Source: Tetragonia tetragonoides (Eukaryota; Streptophyta; Magnoliopsida; Caryophyllales; Aizoaceae). Taken from it: a stretch of DNA of 64,000 nucleotides. Shown here one piece after another: positions 23,345-36,201 of this stretch. The stretch spans positions 4,568,001 through 4,632,000 of the forward strand of contig CM076150.1 in assembly GCA_038025085.1 (NCBI GenBank), given 5' to 3'. A program made the position numbers and the translations under genes. How positions within the stretch are numbered: position 1 is the first letter of the stretch; every line of letters starts with the position of its first letter. A model generated the notes under the pieces. That model saw nothing but the letters and a program-made list of their open reading frames with translations, had not been told where the DNA came from and ran no database searches.

Positions 23345-23679
23345 CAGCAAGTCTTGTGTGTACTTAGTTTACCGTGGACCAAGTAATTTTGAGGGGTGAC
23401 TTCAGGTAAAGTAGGAGGTGACTCCAGGTAAAGTAGAGGGGTGGTTCCAAGTGAAATAATTTTGAGTAATTTTGAGTAATTTTGAGGGGTGACTCCAGGT
23501 GAAGTAAGTGGTGATTACTGGTTCTCGGTAAAGTAGGGGGTGACTCCAGGTGAAGTAGGAGTGGTGCCAAATATAATTTTGAGGGGTGACTCAAGGTGAA
23601 GTAGGGGTGACTCCAGATGAAGTAGAGGGTGACTCTAAGTATTGGTCCACTATGGACTAAGTCCACACAAGTTTTTGTA
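23345..23679. mobile_element. Foldback MITE with internal minisatellite and 9-bp TSD
   Basis: Flanked by ATCTCTTAT at 23336-23344 and 23680-23688. The ends are inverted: left CTTGTGTGTACTTAG...GTGGACCAA (about 23353-23382) against the reversed right CTTGTGTGGACTTAG...GTGGACCAA. Between them lie some eight to ten degenerate units of about 20-25 bp built on GGGGTGACTCCAGGTGAAGTA. The 9-bp duplication suggests a Mutator-like origin. The repeat array produces a spurious minus-strand frame. Confidence 0.7.
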
Positions 23680-23977
23680 ATCTCTTATAGTCTTATCAAA
23701 ACAAAAAAAAAAACCAGTGTAGTATCAACTGGGCCCGGGAGAGTTCCAATATGGGTCATAGGACACATCCAAACAAGCTCATTGTCAGACTCAACCAACG
23801 GCCCAGACAAGTCAATGGTCGGGCCTGACACAAATTCATCGTTTTTTTTGTTTTTTTTTTTCCTCTAATTGTAAACCCCCTAGTCTCGAAACTACGTATA
23901 TTACTCTTTCGTTTGTTTCTTTATGCTTCTTATGATTCTATGTGCTTGATTTATTGCTTTGATGAAATTGCATAACA

Positions 23978-24703
23978 TGTTGGAATATTTTTAGAGTAAG
24001 TGTTAATATTTCTCACATGTGTTAGTGGTAGTTATGAGGAAATATTTATGGGAGAGACACTTGTCTCTAATAAACACTTGTGTAACCACCAATAACCACC
24101 CATATAATCTATTATATTTATATATAGGGTATATGGTAGAAATTTTCTGGTGTTTCAGTAACACCACCTGGATTTGTTACCCTCTAATACACCCTTGAAA
24201 ATAGGGGGGTAGTTTTGGAGTATTTGAAAAAAGAAAAAAGAAAAAAATTGGTTTGAAAATATTCTATTAGTTGAGTAACACCACATAAGCAAATAGTTGG
24301 TTTGTTACTGAAATACTTGAAATTTTTCGGGCATATGGGGTGAGAGATAAATATAAGGAGGATGGATTTTCTCCTTGGACAAGAAGAGAACTCTTCTTGG
24401 TTGGTTAGTCATGACACATGAATGAGATTTGATCACCTTCATGATGACATTACCATGGACATTAGAGATGGTGGTTTATCATCTTGTTTAAGACAAATAT
24501 CAACAACGCAAACACATTAGTGGAGTATGATTGTGGGGCGAACAACATACTCTGTGACTTCTTTGTATCTCGGAAGTTGTTTCGTGTAACCCAGTCATTC
24601 CTAGAGGGACGAAACTAAACTTTCAGATCAGTGTACTTGTACATGCCTAAAAGTCATATCCAAGTTCCTCTAATTTATTCATATCCAATAATTTGTACTA
24701 ACA
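23978..24703 (+). repeat. Left LTR of the outer element (contains a MITE)
   Basis: TG...CA ends (TGTTGGAATA...GTACTAACA). It is colinear with 36532-37072 except for the insertion at 24137-24329. Confidence 0.82.
24137..24329 (+). mobile_element. 193-bp MITE inserted in the left LTR (copy 1)
   Basis: The right LTR provides the empty site: it reads straight through GGGCATATGGGG, whereas here GGTATATGG (24128-24136) and GGCATATGG (24330-24338) flank the insert. Inverted ends are GAAATTTTCTGGTGTTTCAG and, reversed, GAAAAATTTCAAGTATTTC, both running into AGTAACA. An inverted copy lies at 25170-25357. Confidence 0.9.
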
Positions 24704-25169
24704 AACTGAAAGTTTAGTTTATCGTGTTTTGGATATAGCGGTTAACTTGTCATTTTGACAAGGGTAAAGAAGTCAACTATGACGTTGTAATATGTTAGAA
24801 GTTTTAATGTGTGTTAAGTACTCCATACCGAGGAGAAAATGATTTGCGTGCCAATCGTAAAGATGACGGTATGTCTAAAAACTTCTTCATTATTTGGCCA
24901 GGCATAGAACGATAAGGCATAGAACGATTATATGATTGATAAAATTCCATGTTGATCCATGATCATGGTGTCCTTGTGATATCTATGGTAATGCCACGTT
25001 TAGAAAATGGTTAGTTGTTTTGGGGCATGTATATTTTGTTGGATTTGTCTAGGGCCAAGACGATGAACAAGAAGTAATTTAGCGTAACTGCCATTTGTTT
25101 CGTTAACTTACTTGGTTTGTTTATATGTAAAACCAATGTGATCAATCTTGAACTCATCAGATTAATGTG

Positions 25170-25357
25170 CGAAAAATTTCAAGTGTTTTAATAACAAACT
25201 AACTATTTGTTTATGTGGTGTTACCCAACCAATAAAATATTTTCAAACCAATTTTTTTCTTTTTTTCAAATACTCCAAAATCACCTCCCCTATTTTCAAG
25301 GGTATATTAGAGAGTAACAAATCCAGGTGGTGTTACTGAAACACCAGAAAATTTTTG
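25170..25357 (-). mobile_element. Second copy of the same MITE, inverted
   Basis: The sequence is the reverse complement of 24137-24329 with minor changes. It is flanked by perfect TTAATGTG duplications (25162-25169, 25358-25365). The 8-bp duplication and CGAAAAATTTC-type ends point to a hAT-like MITE. Confidence 0.88.
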
Positions 25358-25739
25358 TTAATGTGTGGCATGTTATTTTATTATATTGAGATAAAATGTA
25401 GTTTTCTGATGTTGATCATGAAGAAACTGGAAACATGTGCCACTATATGCATGTATGATGATCTTCTTGATCTGTTGACTTGGTAACACTACTTTAGTCG
25501 TACATGAAATTGTCTAACAAATTATTTGGACATGATTTAGTTAGTTACTTGCATTGTCTCTTAACGGTTGTTTTCTGCAATGCGTTAACCGACATTGGTT
25601 GAGTCATTATGAGTGATCCTTTAGTAAAGAAATGTTGTATTTCTGTACAAATAGATGACAGGCCGGTTATTCGGTCAAGAATAATGTAATACCGCAATGG
25701 TATTGCACTATGTTAATTCGCTTGGTTAAGTGAATGTTA

Positions 25740-26419
25740 GAGCATGAATAACAATCAACAAGAAATGTTCATGAGGAGAAAGAAAATGGGATGAACAAAC
25801 AAAATTGCAAATATCCATGAACATGGCTTGTTCATGAGGAGAGAGAGAAGAGAGAGAAAGATGAACAGGAGCAATTTCGTTCGTGAAATGGCTCTGCCAC
25901 GAACGAAATGGGAGTCCGTTCATGGGCGGGCCCACAACAAGCTGTCAGCATATTTATTTATTTTTCAGTTTAAAAACTTGAAATGCTTCAAAAACAAAGC
26001 CGTTTCAATTGAAAAAGGTGGGAAAATGCGTCAGACAGGGCTGACACACGCTTCAGGTCACCCATTTCTGGTGCGCCACGTGTCAGTTCCTGGTTGGCCA
26101 CTTTCTATTTGTGTTTTCGCAAATTCAATTGGCCATAAAGAAATATAAAAAATTCAAAAAAGTTTTTAAAAAATACAGCAAGTCAATTTTTTACATACTC
26201 TACAAAATGAGACCCATTTTGTTATTATTATGGTAAAAATTTGATTTAAATTTATTTTTTATATCATGGGGAGGGGAGAAAGGGATGAACAAGAAAATTG
26301 TGTTCATGGATAAACTTGTATTTGTGTAAAGTTCATGGAAATAAGTTCATGATGAGGTGGAGGAGTGAGAAAATTAGGGAAAGATGGATGAACAAACAAA
26401 GGGGGTTCATTGTTATTTA
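25740..26419. mobile_element. Possible MITE with AATAACAATSAAC ends
   Basis: The left end carries TGAATAACAATCAAC, and the reversed right end TAAATAACAATGAACCCCC. Subterminal TTCATG/CATGAAC words repeat in both orientations at both ends (about 25760-25900 and 26285-26400). No clear target duplication was found, so boundaries are approximate. Confidence 0.45.
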
Positions 26420-27206
26420 CTACCTCCGTCCCTGATTCTTCCTTACACAAGAAAATGGATGAAATACCAAGGAGAATAAACTTTTGCACAAATATTCCAA
26501 ATATGCCCCTTACCCTTACTCTCACCCTTCTCCCTCTCTCTCTCCTGTAAACCCAGTAACCCACCTTCACTTCACCTTCACCCTCACACTCACCCTCACC
26601 ACCACCTGAATTATCTCCACCACCCTTCAACCTCGGTTGCTCCCCACTGCCACCATGTCGGTGGCGCTCTCTCTCTCTCTCTGTTTGCTTTTTGTTTAGA
26701 TCTGGGCTGATTGTGAAGTTTCCATGGGGTTTCGTGGTGGTTGAGGGTGGGGTTTCGAGAGGTTAGGAGTGGGCGGGGTTTGGGTGGTGGAGTTTCCTCA
26801 ATGGAGGGTTTTCGGGGTGGTCGGGTTTTGTCGATGGGGCGTTCTCGGGGTGGGGCTGGTGGGGTTTTGGAGGGGGTTTCGTGGGTTGGGGCGGGTGAGG
26901 TTTCGTGGGTGGGGGTTTTCGGGGTTGTTTCGGGGGTTGGCATTGGTGGGTTTCGGGGTGGGGGCGGGGTTTGCCCGAGGGAGTGGGAGTGGGAGTGGTG
27001 GTGGGTTGTTATGGTGTTGGTGGGGCTGGTGGTGGTGGGTGGGGCTAGGAAATGGGAGAGAGAGTGTATTTTCAATTTTATCACAAAAAAATGCAAGGGT
27101 AATATTGACTTTTGCCCACTCAAAAATTGCTTAAATGGGTAACGTAAGGAAGATTGGTGGACATCCTAAAATGGAAAACGTAAGGAAGAATCTGGTCTGG
27201 AGGGAG
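26420..27206. mobile_element. Stowaway-like element with a GC-skewed, coding-like cargo
   Basis: The left end CTACCTCCGTCCCTGATTCT and the reversed right end CTCCCTCCAGACCAGATTCT continue into a shared TCCTTAC, flanked by TA (26418-26419, 27207-27208). At 787 bp it is long for a Stowaway MITE. The centre (about 26700-27060) is strongly G-rich on the plus strand, with many GGGGTTTCG/GGGTTGGGG words, and produces long Pro/Thr-rich frames on the minus strand. I read these frames as composition artefacts or a captured fragment, not a gene. Confidence 0.65.
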
Positions 27207-27538
27207 TATATGTTATAATTTGCATGATACTTATTATATAAGTACGGAATGATTAAATATTCTTGTGGGATATTGTCTAAAAGGAATTATTTAAGTTCAT
27301 GTTGAACTTGAAATTTATTTAATTAAATTCAGAAACTAACTAATTGTGATGATAACTCCATGAATATTTGGATTTTTCACAATGGTATTTGCTGTTTATA
27401 TTAATTCACTAGTGAATAAGTGAATGTTATTATTTATATGAATTGTTATGACACATCACTATAGAAATCCATGGCCATGGTGATCAGTGATGGTGACTTA
27501 TAACATTAAGTTACAAAACACGAGATAAAGGTCTACCT

Positions 27539-28039
27539 TGTTAGAAACAAGGCTAATGAAGGAACAAACTTATCTCGAAAGAAAGTCGTGGCGTGACGAA
27601 TCACTGCCCTAAAGTCGAATTTGCCCCCACACGTACACTAGGGAATTTCAGGCAACCGACCTCCAGGGATACACGACAACCAAAGCTCCGGTGTACTGTG
27701 ATGCAATGGTTTTGAGAGCAAACTGATCTACTGCCAAGACTAGAGAAGAAGAGATGATTTGAGAGTGTATGTTTTCAGTGTGCCGAAAAGAAATTAAGAA
27801 ACAAAGTATATAAAGATAAGAAATATGTAACCGAAAACAATTAATGTAGGGCGGATTTTTAGGGAGGTAATAATGGGTAGTTATTTTGTAACGGTTACAG
27901 AATCTTTTTGCCGGTCAAACGAAACACTCTTCTCTTCTCTACCAATGTGGGACAATGGATTTTATGAACAAGGCTTTTGTGGGACTTTACTTTGAAGCAT
28001 ACCAAGCTTCATGAAGCATATCAAGCTTTATTTTTAACA
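27539..28039 (-). repeat. Copia 3' LTR (in element sense)
   Basis: 501 bp with TG...CA ends. It is preceded (in minus sense) by the purine tract GTGGGGGATT. Confidence 0.9.
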
Positions 28040-31000
28040 ATCCCCCACATGATTCAAAGAAAAGTGGTAGAAGAAGTTCATGGCAGTAGAAGGTCGCACG
28101 TTATGATACTAATGTCTTGTGGACTTGAATTAGTACCTTGTGCATACAAGTTTGCCCAACAACCATTTAGGTGGAAAAAATTTCTTGAACCTTTCACGGT
28201 ATTTGTTCAGTACAAACTGCTCACTAGTTTAACCTCAAAATCAGATTTACTCTCGCGAATACATATATACATTAGCCCCTTACGTGCCTGGATATTTCTG
28301 TGAACGCTCTAGAGAGTCATTAGACCAAATGCTCTCATAGGAGGCGGGCAATTCCCCCACATTCACATAAGTGAGTTCATCAAGTGTGTACTGTCTCACA
28401 CCACCTTACAAGGCTATGAACTCATTAAGAGCTAAAATGCTCAACCTCACACACATGACAGTATACAGAAAAGTACTACATCATTTTATAGAGGAATGGA
28501 GTTTGTAGTACATGACTGGAGTTGTTTTGTGATTTCGTTTGACCTCATTGAATCTGGATATATTCCAGGTTGGGTATCCATCACAATTCACCCCCACTGG
28601 GCTGAAGCCCCATTCCTAGTGCTGACTCAAGCACTATCTTTCCACAAATGCCTTTGGAAGAGGATTTGCAAGTTCCTCTCCTACTAAACACACTCGAGTG
28701 ATATCACATTATATCTGATCAGATCTTTCACAATTCCATGTCTAAGGCATACATGCCTTCTCTTTCCGTTGAAAGAATAGTTGTGGGCTACACTATTAGC
28801 CAGTTGACAAACACAATTGACAATCACAACATATGGATACTAGCGGAGCCGGTCTCCCCCACAATGGAATATCTGCAGGTAAACTTCTTAGCCATTCGAC
28901 TTTATAACCTGCCACACTCTTGAATAAAAATTTAGATTCCATTGTTAATATTTGCAACACAAAAATGTTTGGAAGCTTTTCAAAATATAGCAGCACTAGC
29001 AAGAGTAAAAACATTGCCACTTAGAATGAATTTTATCATTCTCGGATAGCTAGTTGGCATATGAAGATCCTTAAAAAACAAAGGAAAATTCTTGTAGTGC
29101 AAATTAAACCCCAATTATAGTACCTTATAAATACTTCAATAAAATAATCAAAGATTCCAATAATCGCGATTGAGCTTATGAGTATATTTACTCAACCTGC
29201 ATATGTCATATGCTATATTTGGTATGGTATAACTCATTAAAAACATAACACTTCCAACACTCTTAACATATTCCTCTTGTAATACACTATTACATCTATT
29301 CTTTTCTAACTGAATGTTAGAATTATAAGAGGTTTAGTAGTCTTAATGCCAAGAACGAACTACATTAGCTTTACCCTTATCTTTCATAGCAAAACATGAT
29401 TTCAAGAAAGTTCATATTCTGTTTATCACAACAATACTTATACTAAAATCAAACATGTCATCCACAACAGGATAATTTGTAGCATATTCATGCTCATCAT
29501 ATTTATAAATAAACACAAGTATTATAATCATCAACCTTGAAACCATCGAAACCAAAATGCAATGAAATTTATCGTACCATTGTTTGGGTGCATGTTGAGT
29601 AATCTCATGGCTTCGTTTGACCACATTGAAACAACAAAGGTTGGGTATCCACCACGATTTCCTCAATATAAGGGTTTTAAGACTCATCCCGCTGGACGAT
29701 TTAGCAACAAAATTAAGACCAATTTCTCTTTAATTTAAATGGTTACTTGACTTCTTTTTGTCTATTGCAAATGAGTCATCTATTACAATTACACACTGAT
29801 TTTTACAATCAAAACAAATTGACACACTTAGCTTTGCACAATAGATATCTGCTAACATATCCCTTAATAGACATGTTTTTTTATCTGCTAACTCAACATC
29901 ATGAAATTCATATATCAACATGATAATTAAATTTGGTTTCACCTTTTCAAATCATAGCAGCTTTAACATGGGTAAGTACATAACCATTTATACAACAAAA
30001 TTTATCATTAACTTGTCACGTAGTATGTACCAAGAAAAATCCATCATGTCTACCAAAGTGCAAACACAAGTCAACTACACATTACTGCACTAAATATATA
30101 TATTGAAGATGAACAACCACTTTTCATCAATTAGCACACACAATATATAATATTGGAACCTTTGTTGTTCTTATGCAATGCTAACATGAGTTCCTCGTAC
30201 GGAGATCATAAAAATAACACATGTTTCAATATATGATAACTCTATATATTATAATATGGTTTTTATCTACTACAAACACATCGTTCCAAAAATTAGCTTA
30301 TCCTTAGCACATGGCATATAAGCTATACGAGAAGAATAAATGATTTCACTAAAATCATCATTTTTATGGTCAAGATACCTCTAGAATTTTAAATATAAGA
30401 TTTTACTAGCATAATAGACATAGACATTCAAATGTCTAAGCTAACACCCACAAAGATTTCGGTAAACTAATTTTAATTAGTTACCCCCACATTCTCAAAG
30501 AATCGGGTTCGTTCGTCAAATTATATTGAGAACACCAACAATAAGCATGACTATAGTTATACAACTTTTCCTACATGTTGTCAATATGTAAATCAACTCA
30601 TCAATTTAATTGTAATTCCTTTGAAGACAATATAATAAATTAAATATCAATATACCACAATTGATAATATGAAGGAATCAAAAAAAGAATTTTGTAGCAT
30701 GTCGTGAACTACAAATACCATCCAACTATTCACATAATGTTCTCAAATATCATAAATTATAAACTCATAAAAACCCGTAACGGTTTTCAGATCAAAGTAA
30801 CAACATTTAATCACAATAAATGATGCTCAATTAATGATCCCAAAATAATTTCCAAACTCACAACTGTTTGCTTCGATAAGCACATAAAATATGGGAAAAT
30901 ATTTGAGCACACATGTCTATCATATTTTAGTAAGTGTGGCACTACTTCTATATGAAATAACATGTTTCATAAATTTGCACGCGAGTAACATCAAGTAGTT

Positions 31001-31162
31001 AATTTATATCAAAATATTCACCCATGATTCATGAGCTCAACTATTTGCCAAAGTCTACAGCTTGCTTTACGAGTGCTTCGTCCAACAAAGCCACATATGT
31101 TGAGCAAAATAATATATATAACAAATTTGGCTTTTGAGCACGCTAGTCAGTGAATATATTAT

Positions 31163-34100
31163 TTTAACACCCCGAATTTCCGTCCAATTTAAAACCATTT
31201 AAAATCACGAGTCGCAGCGGAAAATACACTGGAAATTCGAAGCGTTACCACCGTATTTAATGTTCAAATCAAATACAAGGCTAGAAAGAAAAATAAATGC
31301 TAGAGTTCCCAACCAAAGTAATAGATAATTAAATATTAACTATCTTCCAACTAACTTAAAACAGATAATCCAAATGAAATAAAAGTATTAAACTTATTAA
31401 TTCTCATGCAAGAGAATTAATCTCGTTACAATATAAAAAATCTCAATAATAACAAAGTTCCAAACTAAACAGTAAGATAAATGTTTTTAGAAGATATACT
31501 ATCTTCTTGGTACGCCCTTCCTAACTCAACTCCTCGAGCTACAATCCTGTCAATCTACTCCCCCATATAGACAAATTCCATATAGGTTCATCATAGGCCC
31601 ACCATTGAAGAGAAATGGACAACAATCACAAGTAAAAAGAAAAACAACTAATCAGCGATGCTGAGTAATTCATAACCACATAATCCATCTCAATCTCCAA
31701 TATTAAGTCCACATGCTTAATCAAATAATAATAATAATTATGCTTAAGAAATAAAGACAGCATCCTTTAAACTTTAAACACAAAAACCATCAAATAATAA
31801 ATCTCATTATTTATTATTATTCATTAGCCAAGTTCATTAGAGAGAAGAGAATCGTAAGAATGTCGAGACCAACAGCAGAATAAGGCTCAATAGGATCTTA
31901 GTCCCATGCACAGTGGCAAAAGAGGGATCAACCGTCCCGGAGTATAGATGACTCCCGAAGTACTTCTAGATCTTCCTAAGTATGCGTACCCTCTCTCAAC
32001 CTTTAGGTTTACATGAAGAACTGTTCCGGAGAACCACTCGCCCAATCATCATATATGGATACAAGATTTCAGTACGTTGGAGCTATACCCCGCAGAATAT
32101 GAACTCTCTCAACGCAACAAATGACAATTCCCATTCGCTCCCATTGGTGGATCCATTACCAAAGAAATCTTAACTCCCAATTAATTTATTCAAAGGTGAT
32201 CACATAGTCAAGTAATTCACATAATCTTGGCATTTCTCAAGTAACACAATATGGTTACAATTTCCGATGACATTTTACATGAAAGGGGCATCTAGGCCTT
32301 AATTCAAACCCACCTAGTTCAATAGTCAAAGTTCACATCAACTTATTGAGGTAACATGCTTCTAACATGATTCACATGCTTCTAACATGATACCAAAAAT
32401 AGCAATTCCGAGCTCTATCCAATTGAACAATTATTAACATAATTTTCGTTCAATAACCAATAATAAAACATGCATCTCCTCACATGAATATTAATCAAGT
32501 AGACATTGCTACACAAGTGAATTTCCAACATTATACATGCATTCACTAACATATAATTCTATACGAATTATCACAAGGAAATAAACATTAATTATCCCTT
32601 TTTCAAAATACTCACAAGTCCAAATATGAATTCACATTTCTAATTCAATACTAGACAAATGAATACAAATCCCAATAGATATGAATTATGACAAAGAGAT
32701 TACATAATTCATCTAGACGTGAATTACTTTTAACAATAGGCAATCACAACAAGCAATAACGTAAGCTCCTTACGTTTAAGCGCGGTCAACGGGTCCTAAC
32801 AAATCCACAACATCACAATAGTCAATACCTTGACTTCTAAACCACTTTATTAAACTTTAAAGATGATTTAGTACCCTTAATTTAATCAATTAAGTTGCTG
32901 GAAATTTCAGTTACTCATGCATGCTCAAAGTTTCCAAAAACGAAGTTGTGTAAACCAAAATAGGAAACTTTTCAAAACCCTAAACAAGTCAAATAGTCAA
33001 AGCAAGTCAACACCCAAAACACCATCAACCACCACCAGCAGACCCGCTGGTGGCTGGCCGCCGGCGGCAGCCACGGCAGGCGGCCGCGACAGCCGCACAG
33101 CGGCTGCGCACGGCGCCGCCGTGTGCCTCACGGTTTCTCTTTCTCTTTTTTTTTAACAAATTTATAAAACCCTAATCTAATCAAATCCATAATTTAATAA
33201 ATTTCCAAATTTAATTAGATTATAAATATCTAACCTTTTTCATTCAAACTTGATTCAATTCAATAAAAACCACAAATCAAACCCTAATCATGATCCTATC
33301 ATGCAAAGTTAATAGAATCCAACAAACCTTAGATAAAAACTAAATTAGGGTTTATCATACAAAAACTAGGGTTCATAAAATCATACTTGAATTTAATCAA
33401 AAAGCTTTTAATAATCAAAGGAAACCAATTTAGAACACTTACTTGAAAATTCAAGGGATTAAAACTGAGCAGGATGGATTGTGAAAAGTGAATAAACTTT
33501 CTCCTTCTTTTGCTCTAGGATTTTCGGCAGTGTGAGTGAAGAGAGAGAGCGTTCTTTTTTTTTTTTTTGTTTGGTAAAGAATCAGTTATGTGAGGAAGCT
33601 GAGTGTATTTAGGAACCCAAATACACTCCTTCCTTAACTAAACTTTTTCTTTCCTAAAAACTCTCCTAACTTCCCTCCACTTACCAAATATTTAGGAAAC
33701 CAAATTTTGAAAAATAAAAACTGATTTGATGCCCCATATTTTCGGCTCTTGGCCGAAAATAATGGCCCTAATTGGGTCCTAATTTTTTCCTTTTCAAAAC
33801 CCTAAACAAGTCAAATAGTCAAAGCAAGTCAACACCCAAAACACCATCAACCACCACCAGCAGACCCGCTGGTGGCTGGCCGCCGGCGGCAGCCACGGCA
33901 GGCGGCCGCGACAGCCACACAGCGGCTGCGCACGGCGCCGCCGTGTGCCTCACGGTTTCTCTTTCTTTTTTTTTTAACAAATTTATAAAACCCTAATCTA
34001 ATCAAATCCATAATTTAATAAATTTCCAAATTTAATTAGATTATAAAGATCTAACCTTTTTCATTCAAACTTGATTCAATTCAATAAAAACCACAAATCA

Positions 34101-34826
34101 AACCCTAATCATGATCCTATCATGCAAAGTTAATAGAATCCAACAAACCCTAGATAAAAACTAAATTAGGGTTTATCATACAAAAACTAGGGTTCATAAA
34201 ATCATACTTGAATTTAATCAAAAAGCTTTTAATAATCAAAGGAAACCAATTTAGAACACTTACTTGAAAATTCAAGGGATTAAAACTGAGCAGGATGGAT
34301 TGTGAAAAGTGAATGAACTTTCTCCTTCTTTTGCTCTAGGATTTTCGGCCGTGTGAGTGAAGAGAGAGAGCGTTCTTTTTTTTTTTTTTTTTTGTTTGGT
34401 AAAGAATCAGTTATGTGAGGAAGCTGAGTGTATTTAGGAACCCAAATACACTCCTTCCTTAACTAAACTTTTTCTTTCCTAAAAACTCTCCTAACTTCCC
34501 TCCACTTACCAAATATTTAGGAAACCAAATTTTGAAAAATAAAAACTGATTTGATGCCCCATATTTTCGGCTCTTGGCCGAAAATAATGGCCCTAATTGG
34601 GTCCTAATTTTTTCCGGCCAATCCGAGAAATTAAGCCCAATTTCTTCCTTTTATTTTGACCCAATTAATTTAATTAGGTCCAAATTAAAATCCAATATTA
34701 ATTAGGCACTCAAAACATTTATGAGCCCAATTAATTATTTTAAATACGAAATCGCATTTTCTTTTTAAGTAATTATAAGCGCGCTAATTATAATTCTAAA
34801 ATAAATAAAAATTAAGAAGTATTACA
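31163..34826 (-). mobile_element. 3.7-kb solo LTR (probably Ty3/gypsy) nested in the copia element
   Basis: Flanked by ATTAT (31158-31162 and 34827-34831). In minus sense it begins TGTAATACTTCTTAA and ends ATTCGGGGTGTTAAA. That TGTAATAC...GGGGTGTTA signature is usual for long LTRs of plant gypsy elements (Tekay/Del-like lengths). No gag, pol, primer site or polypurine tract is found between the duplications, so this is a single LTR left by recombination. It contains a tandem duplication at 32969-34615. Confidence 0.78.
32969..34615. repeat. Tandem duplication of a 0.82-kb segment inside the solo LTR
   Basis: Unit 1 is 32969-33790 (822 bp) and unit 2 is 33791-34615 (825 bp). Both start TTTTCAAAACCCTAAACAAG and end CCTAATTTTTTCC, and they differ at only about ten positions by eye, mostly in T-run length. 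Each carries a GC-rich patch (33038-33130 and about 33862-33953) that gives a spurious Ala-rich frame. Confidence 0.93.
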
Positions 34827-35700
34827 ATTATATACCAACACCACACACGAGGTTCACATAGCAAATTAATACTAGTATATATGGAGTAATATTGGATCAC
34901 TCAAGAATTCACCTAGCTAGTAAGGGAATGTATTATAAGCAAGATCCATGCATCAATGGGTTAAAGTTTGTCATCCACTAGCTTTCACAATAGAACATAA
35001 TCTCGTAACTAAAAACCCAAACCAACATGTACACTACTCATAAATTGAAAAACCAAGTGGTACTGCTCACTGTTTTTATTAATTTAGAGTGAAGTATTTA
35101 ATAATTCACAAAGGGAATATGAGATAGCTAGCTAGTTCCAGATGTTAAGATGGCAAAGACTTGAAATCATTCAAGTGACTATCAAATAGAATTATCCCTA
35201 CCATGGCACAACACCCCCAATATATACGGTATGTATAAAAATATATCAAAGGGTTGAATGGTTTTATATTGTACAAACAATCAACCTAGATCAGATAAAG
35301 AAATTTTAATATTCACCTCCATTATGATAGTCAATACAACGGGTCACAACAATTACAGTAGATGAATTATACCCAATACTATAGTTGTATATATATCAAT
35401 TCTACTTAATGAACCAGAATGGCTAAGAAACATTATTAAACTTTGCACGAAAGACGTTATAGCTGAACATGATTATTTTTATATCAAGGTCATAATACAT
35501 CAATACCTAACTCTCAATCTCCCACCGAGGCCACCATGACTTAACTATAACAATCAGACAACACGTTTAAATTTTCCAATCAAAAATATGTAATTATGAC
35601 ATATGGGAACAAAGTAATTAGGCATTATATAGAAATTTTAGTAGCAAAATAATCAATTGGTTCCATCACCAGCCATGATAAAAAAATTTCGACTTTAGAA

Positions 35701-36201
35701 TGTTAGAAACAAGGCTAATGAAGGAACAAGCTTATCTCGAAAGAAAGTCGTGGCGTGACGAATCACTGCCCTAAAGTCGAATTTGCCCTCACACGTACAC
35801 TAGGGAATTTCAGGCAACCGATCTCCAGGGATACACGACAACCAAAGCTCCGGTGTACTGCGATTCAATGGTTTTGAGAGCAAATTGATCTACTGCCAAG
35901 ACTAGAAAAGAAGAGAGGATTTGAGAGTGTATGTTTTCAGTGTGCCCAAAAGAAATCAAGAAACAAAGTATATAAAGAGAAGAAATATGTAACCGAAAAC
36001 AATTAATGTGGGGTGGATTTTTAGGGAGGTAATAATGGATAGTTATTTTGTAACGGTTACAGAATCTTTTTGCCGGTCATACGAAACACTCTTCTCTTCT
36101 CTACCAATGTGGGACAATGGATTTTATGAACAAGGCTTTTGTGGGACTTTACTTTGAAGCATGCCAAGTTTCATGAAGCATATCAAGCTTCATTTCTAAC
36201 A
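35701..36201 (-). repeat. Copia 5' LTR (in element sense)
   Basis: 501 bp, matching 27539-28039. No standard initiator-tRNA-Met primer site is evident next to it, in keeping with decay. Confidence 0.9.

Larger units (their letters stand above)
27539..36201 (-). mobile_element. Degenerate Ty1/copia retrotransposon with intact LTRs and TSD
   Basis: LTRs of 501 bp each (27539-28039 and 35701-36201) start TGTTAGAAACAAGG and end TAACA. They differ at roughly 20 positions by eye. The TSD is TACCT (27534-27538 and 36202-36206). The minus-strand polypurine tract ATGTGGGGGATT abuts the 27539-28039 LTR, so the element reads right to left. The coding region is broken but recognisable: a copia RT piece (APKQWYDKFH...VVDDM, within 29412-29687) and RNase H pieces (EWLRSLPADIPLWGRPAPLVSICCDCQ, within 28796-28920; a similar LLRDMLADIY...SICFDCKNQ at about 29780-29870). 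A 3.66-kb solo LTR at 31163-34826 is nested inside; without it the element is about 5 kb. Confidence 0.9.

Noticed and set aside
23364..23666. 100-codon frame with SHP/TLYFTWSHP repeats
   Set aside because: Translation of a minisatellite array inside a foldback MITE.
26611..27142. Pro/Thr-rich minus-strand frame and Gly-rich plus-strand frames
   Set aside because: Overlapping frames on both strands in a G-skewed block inside a MITE; no domain, no start context, no splice sites.
32917..33996. Two Ala-rich frames with GC-rich codons
   Set aside because: They lie in the duplicated unit of a solo LTR; the composition patch is copied with the repeat.
31163..34826. Retrozyme or viroid-like element
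   Set aside because: I looked for a hammerhead core (CTGATGA...GAAAC) near the duplicated units and found none.
27539..36201. Plus-strand orientation for the copia element
   Set aside because: Purine tract and RT/RNase H fragments are all on the minus strand.
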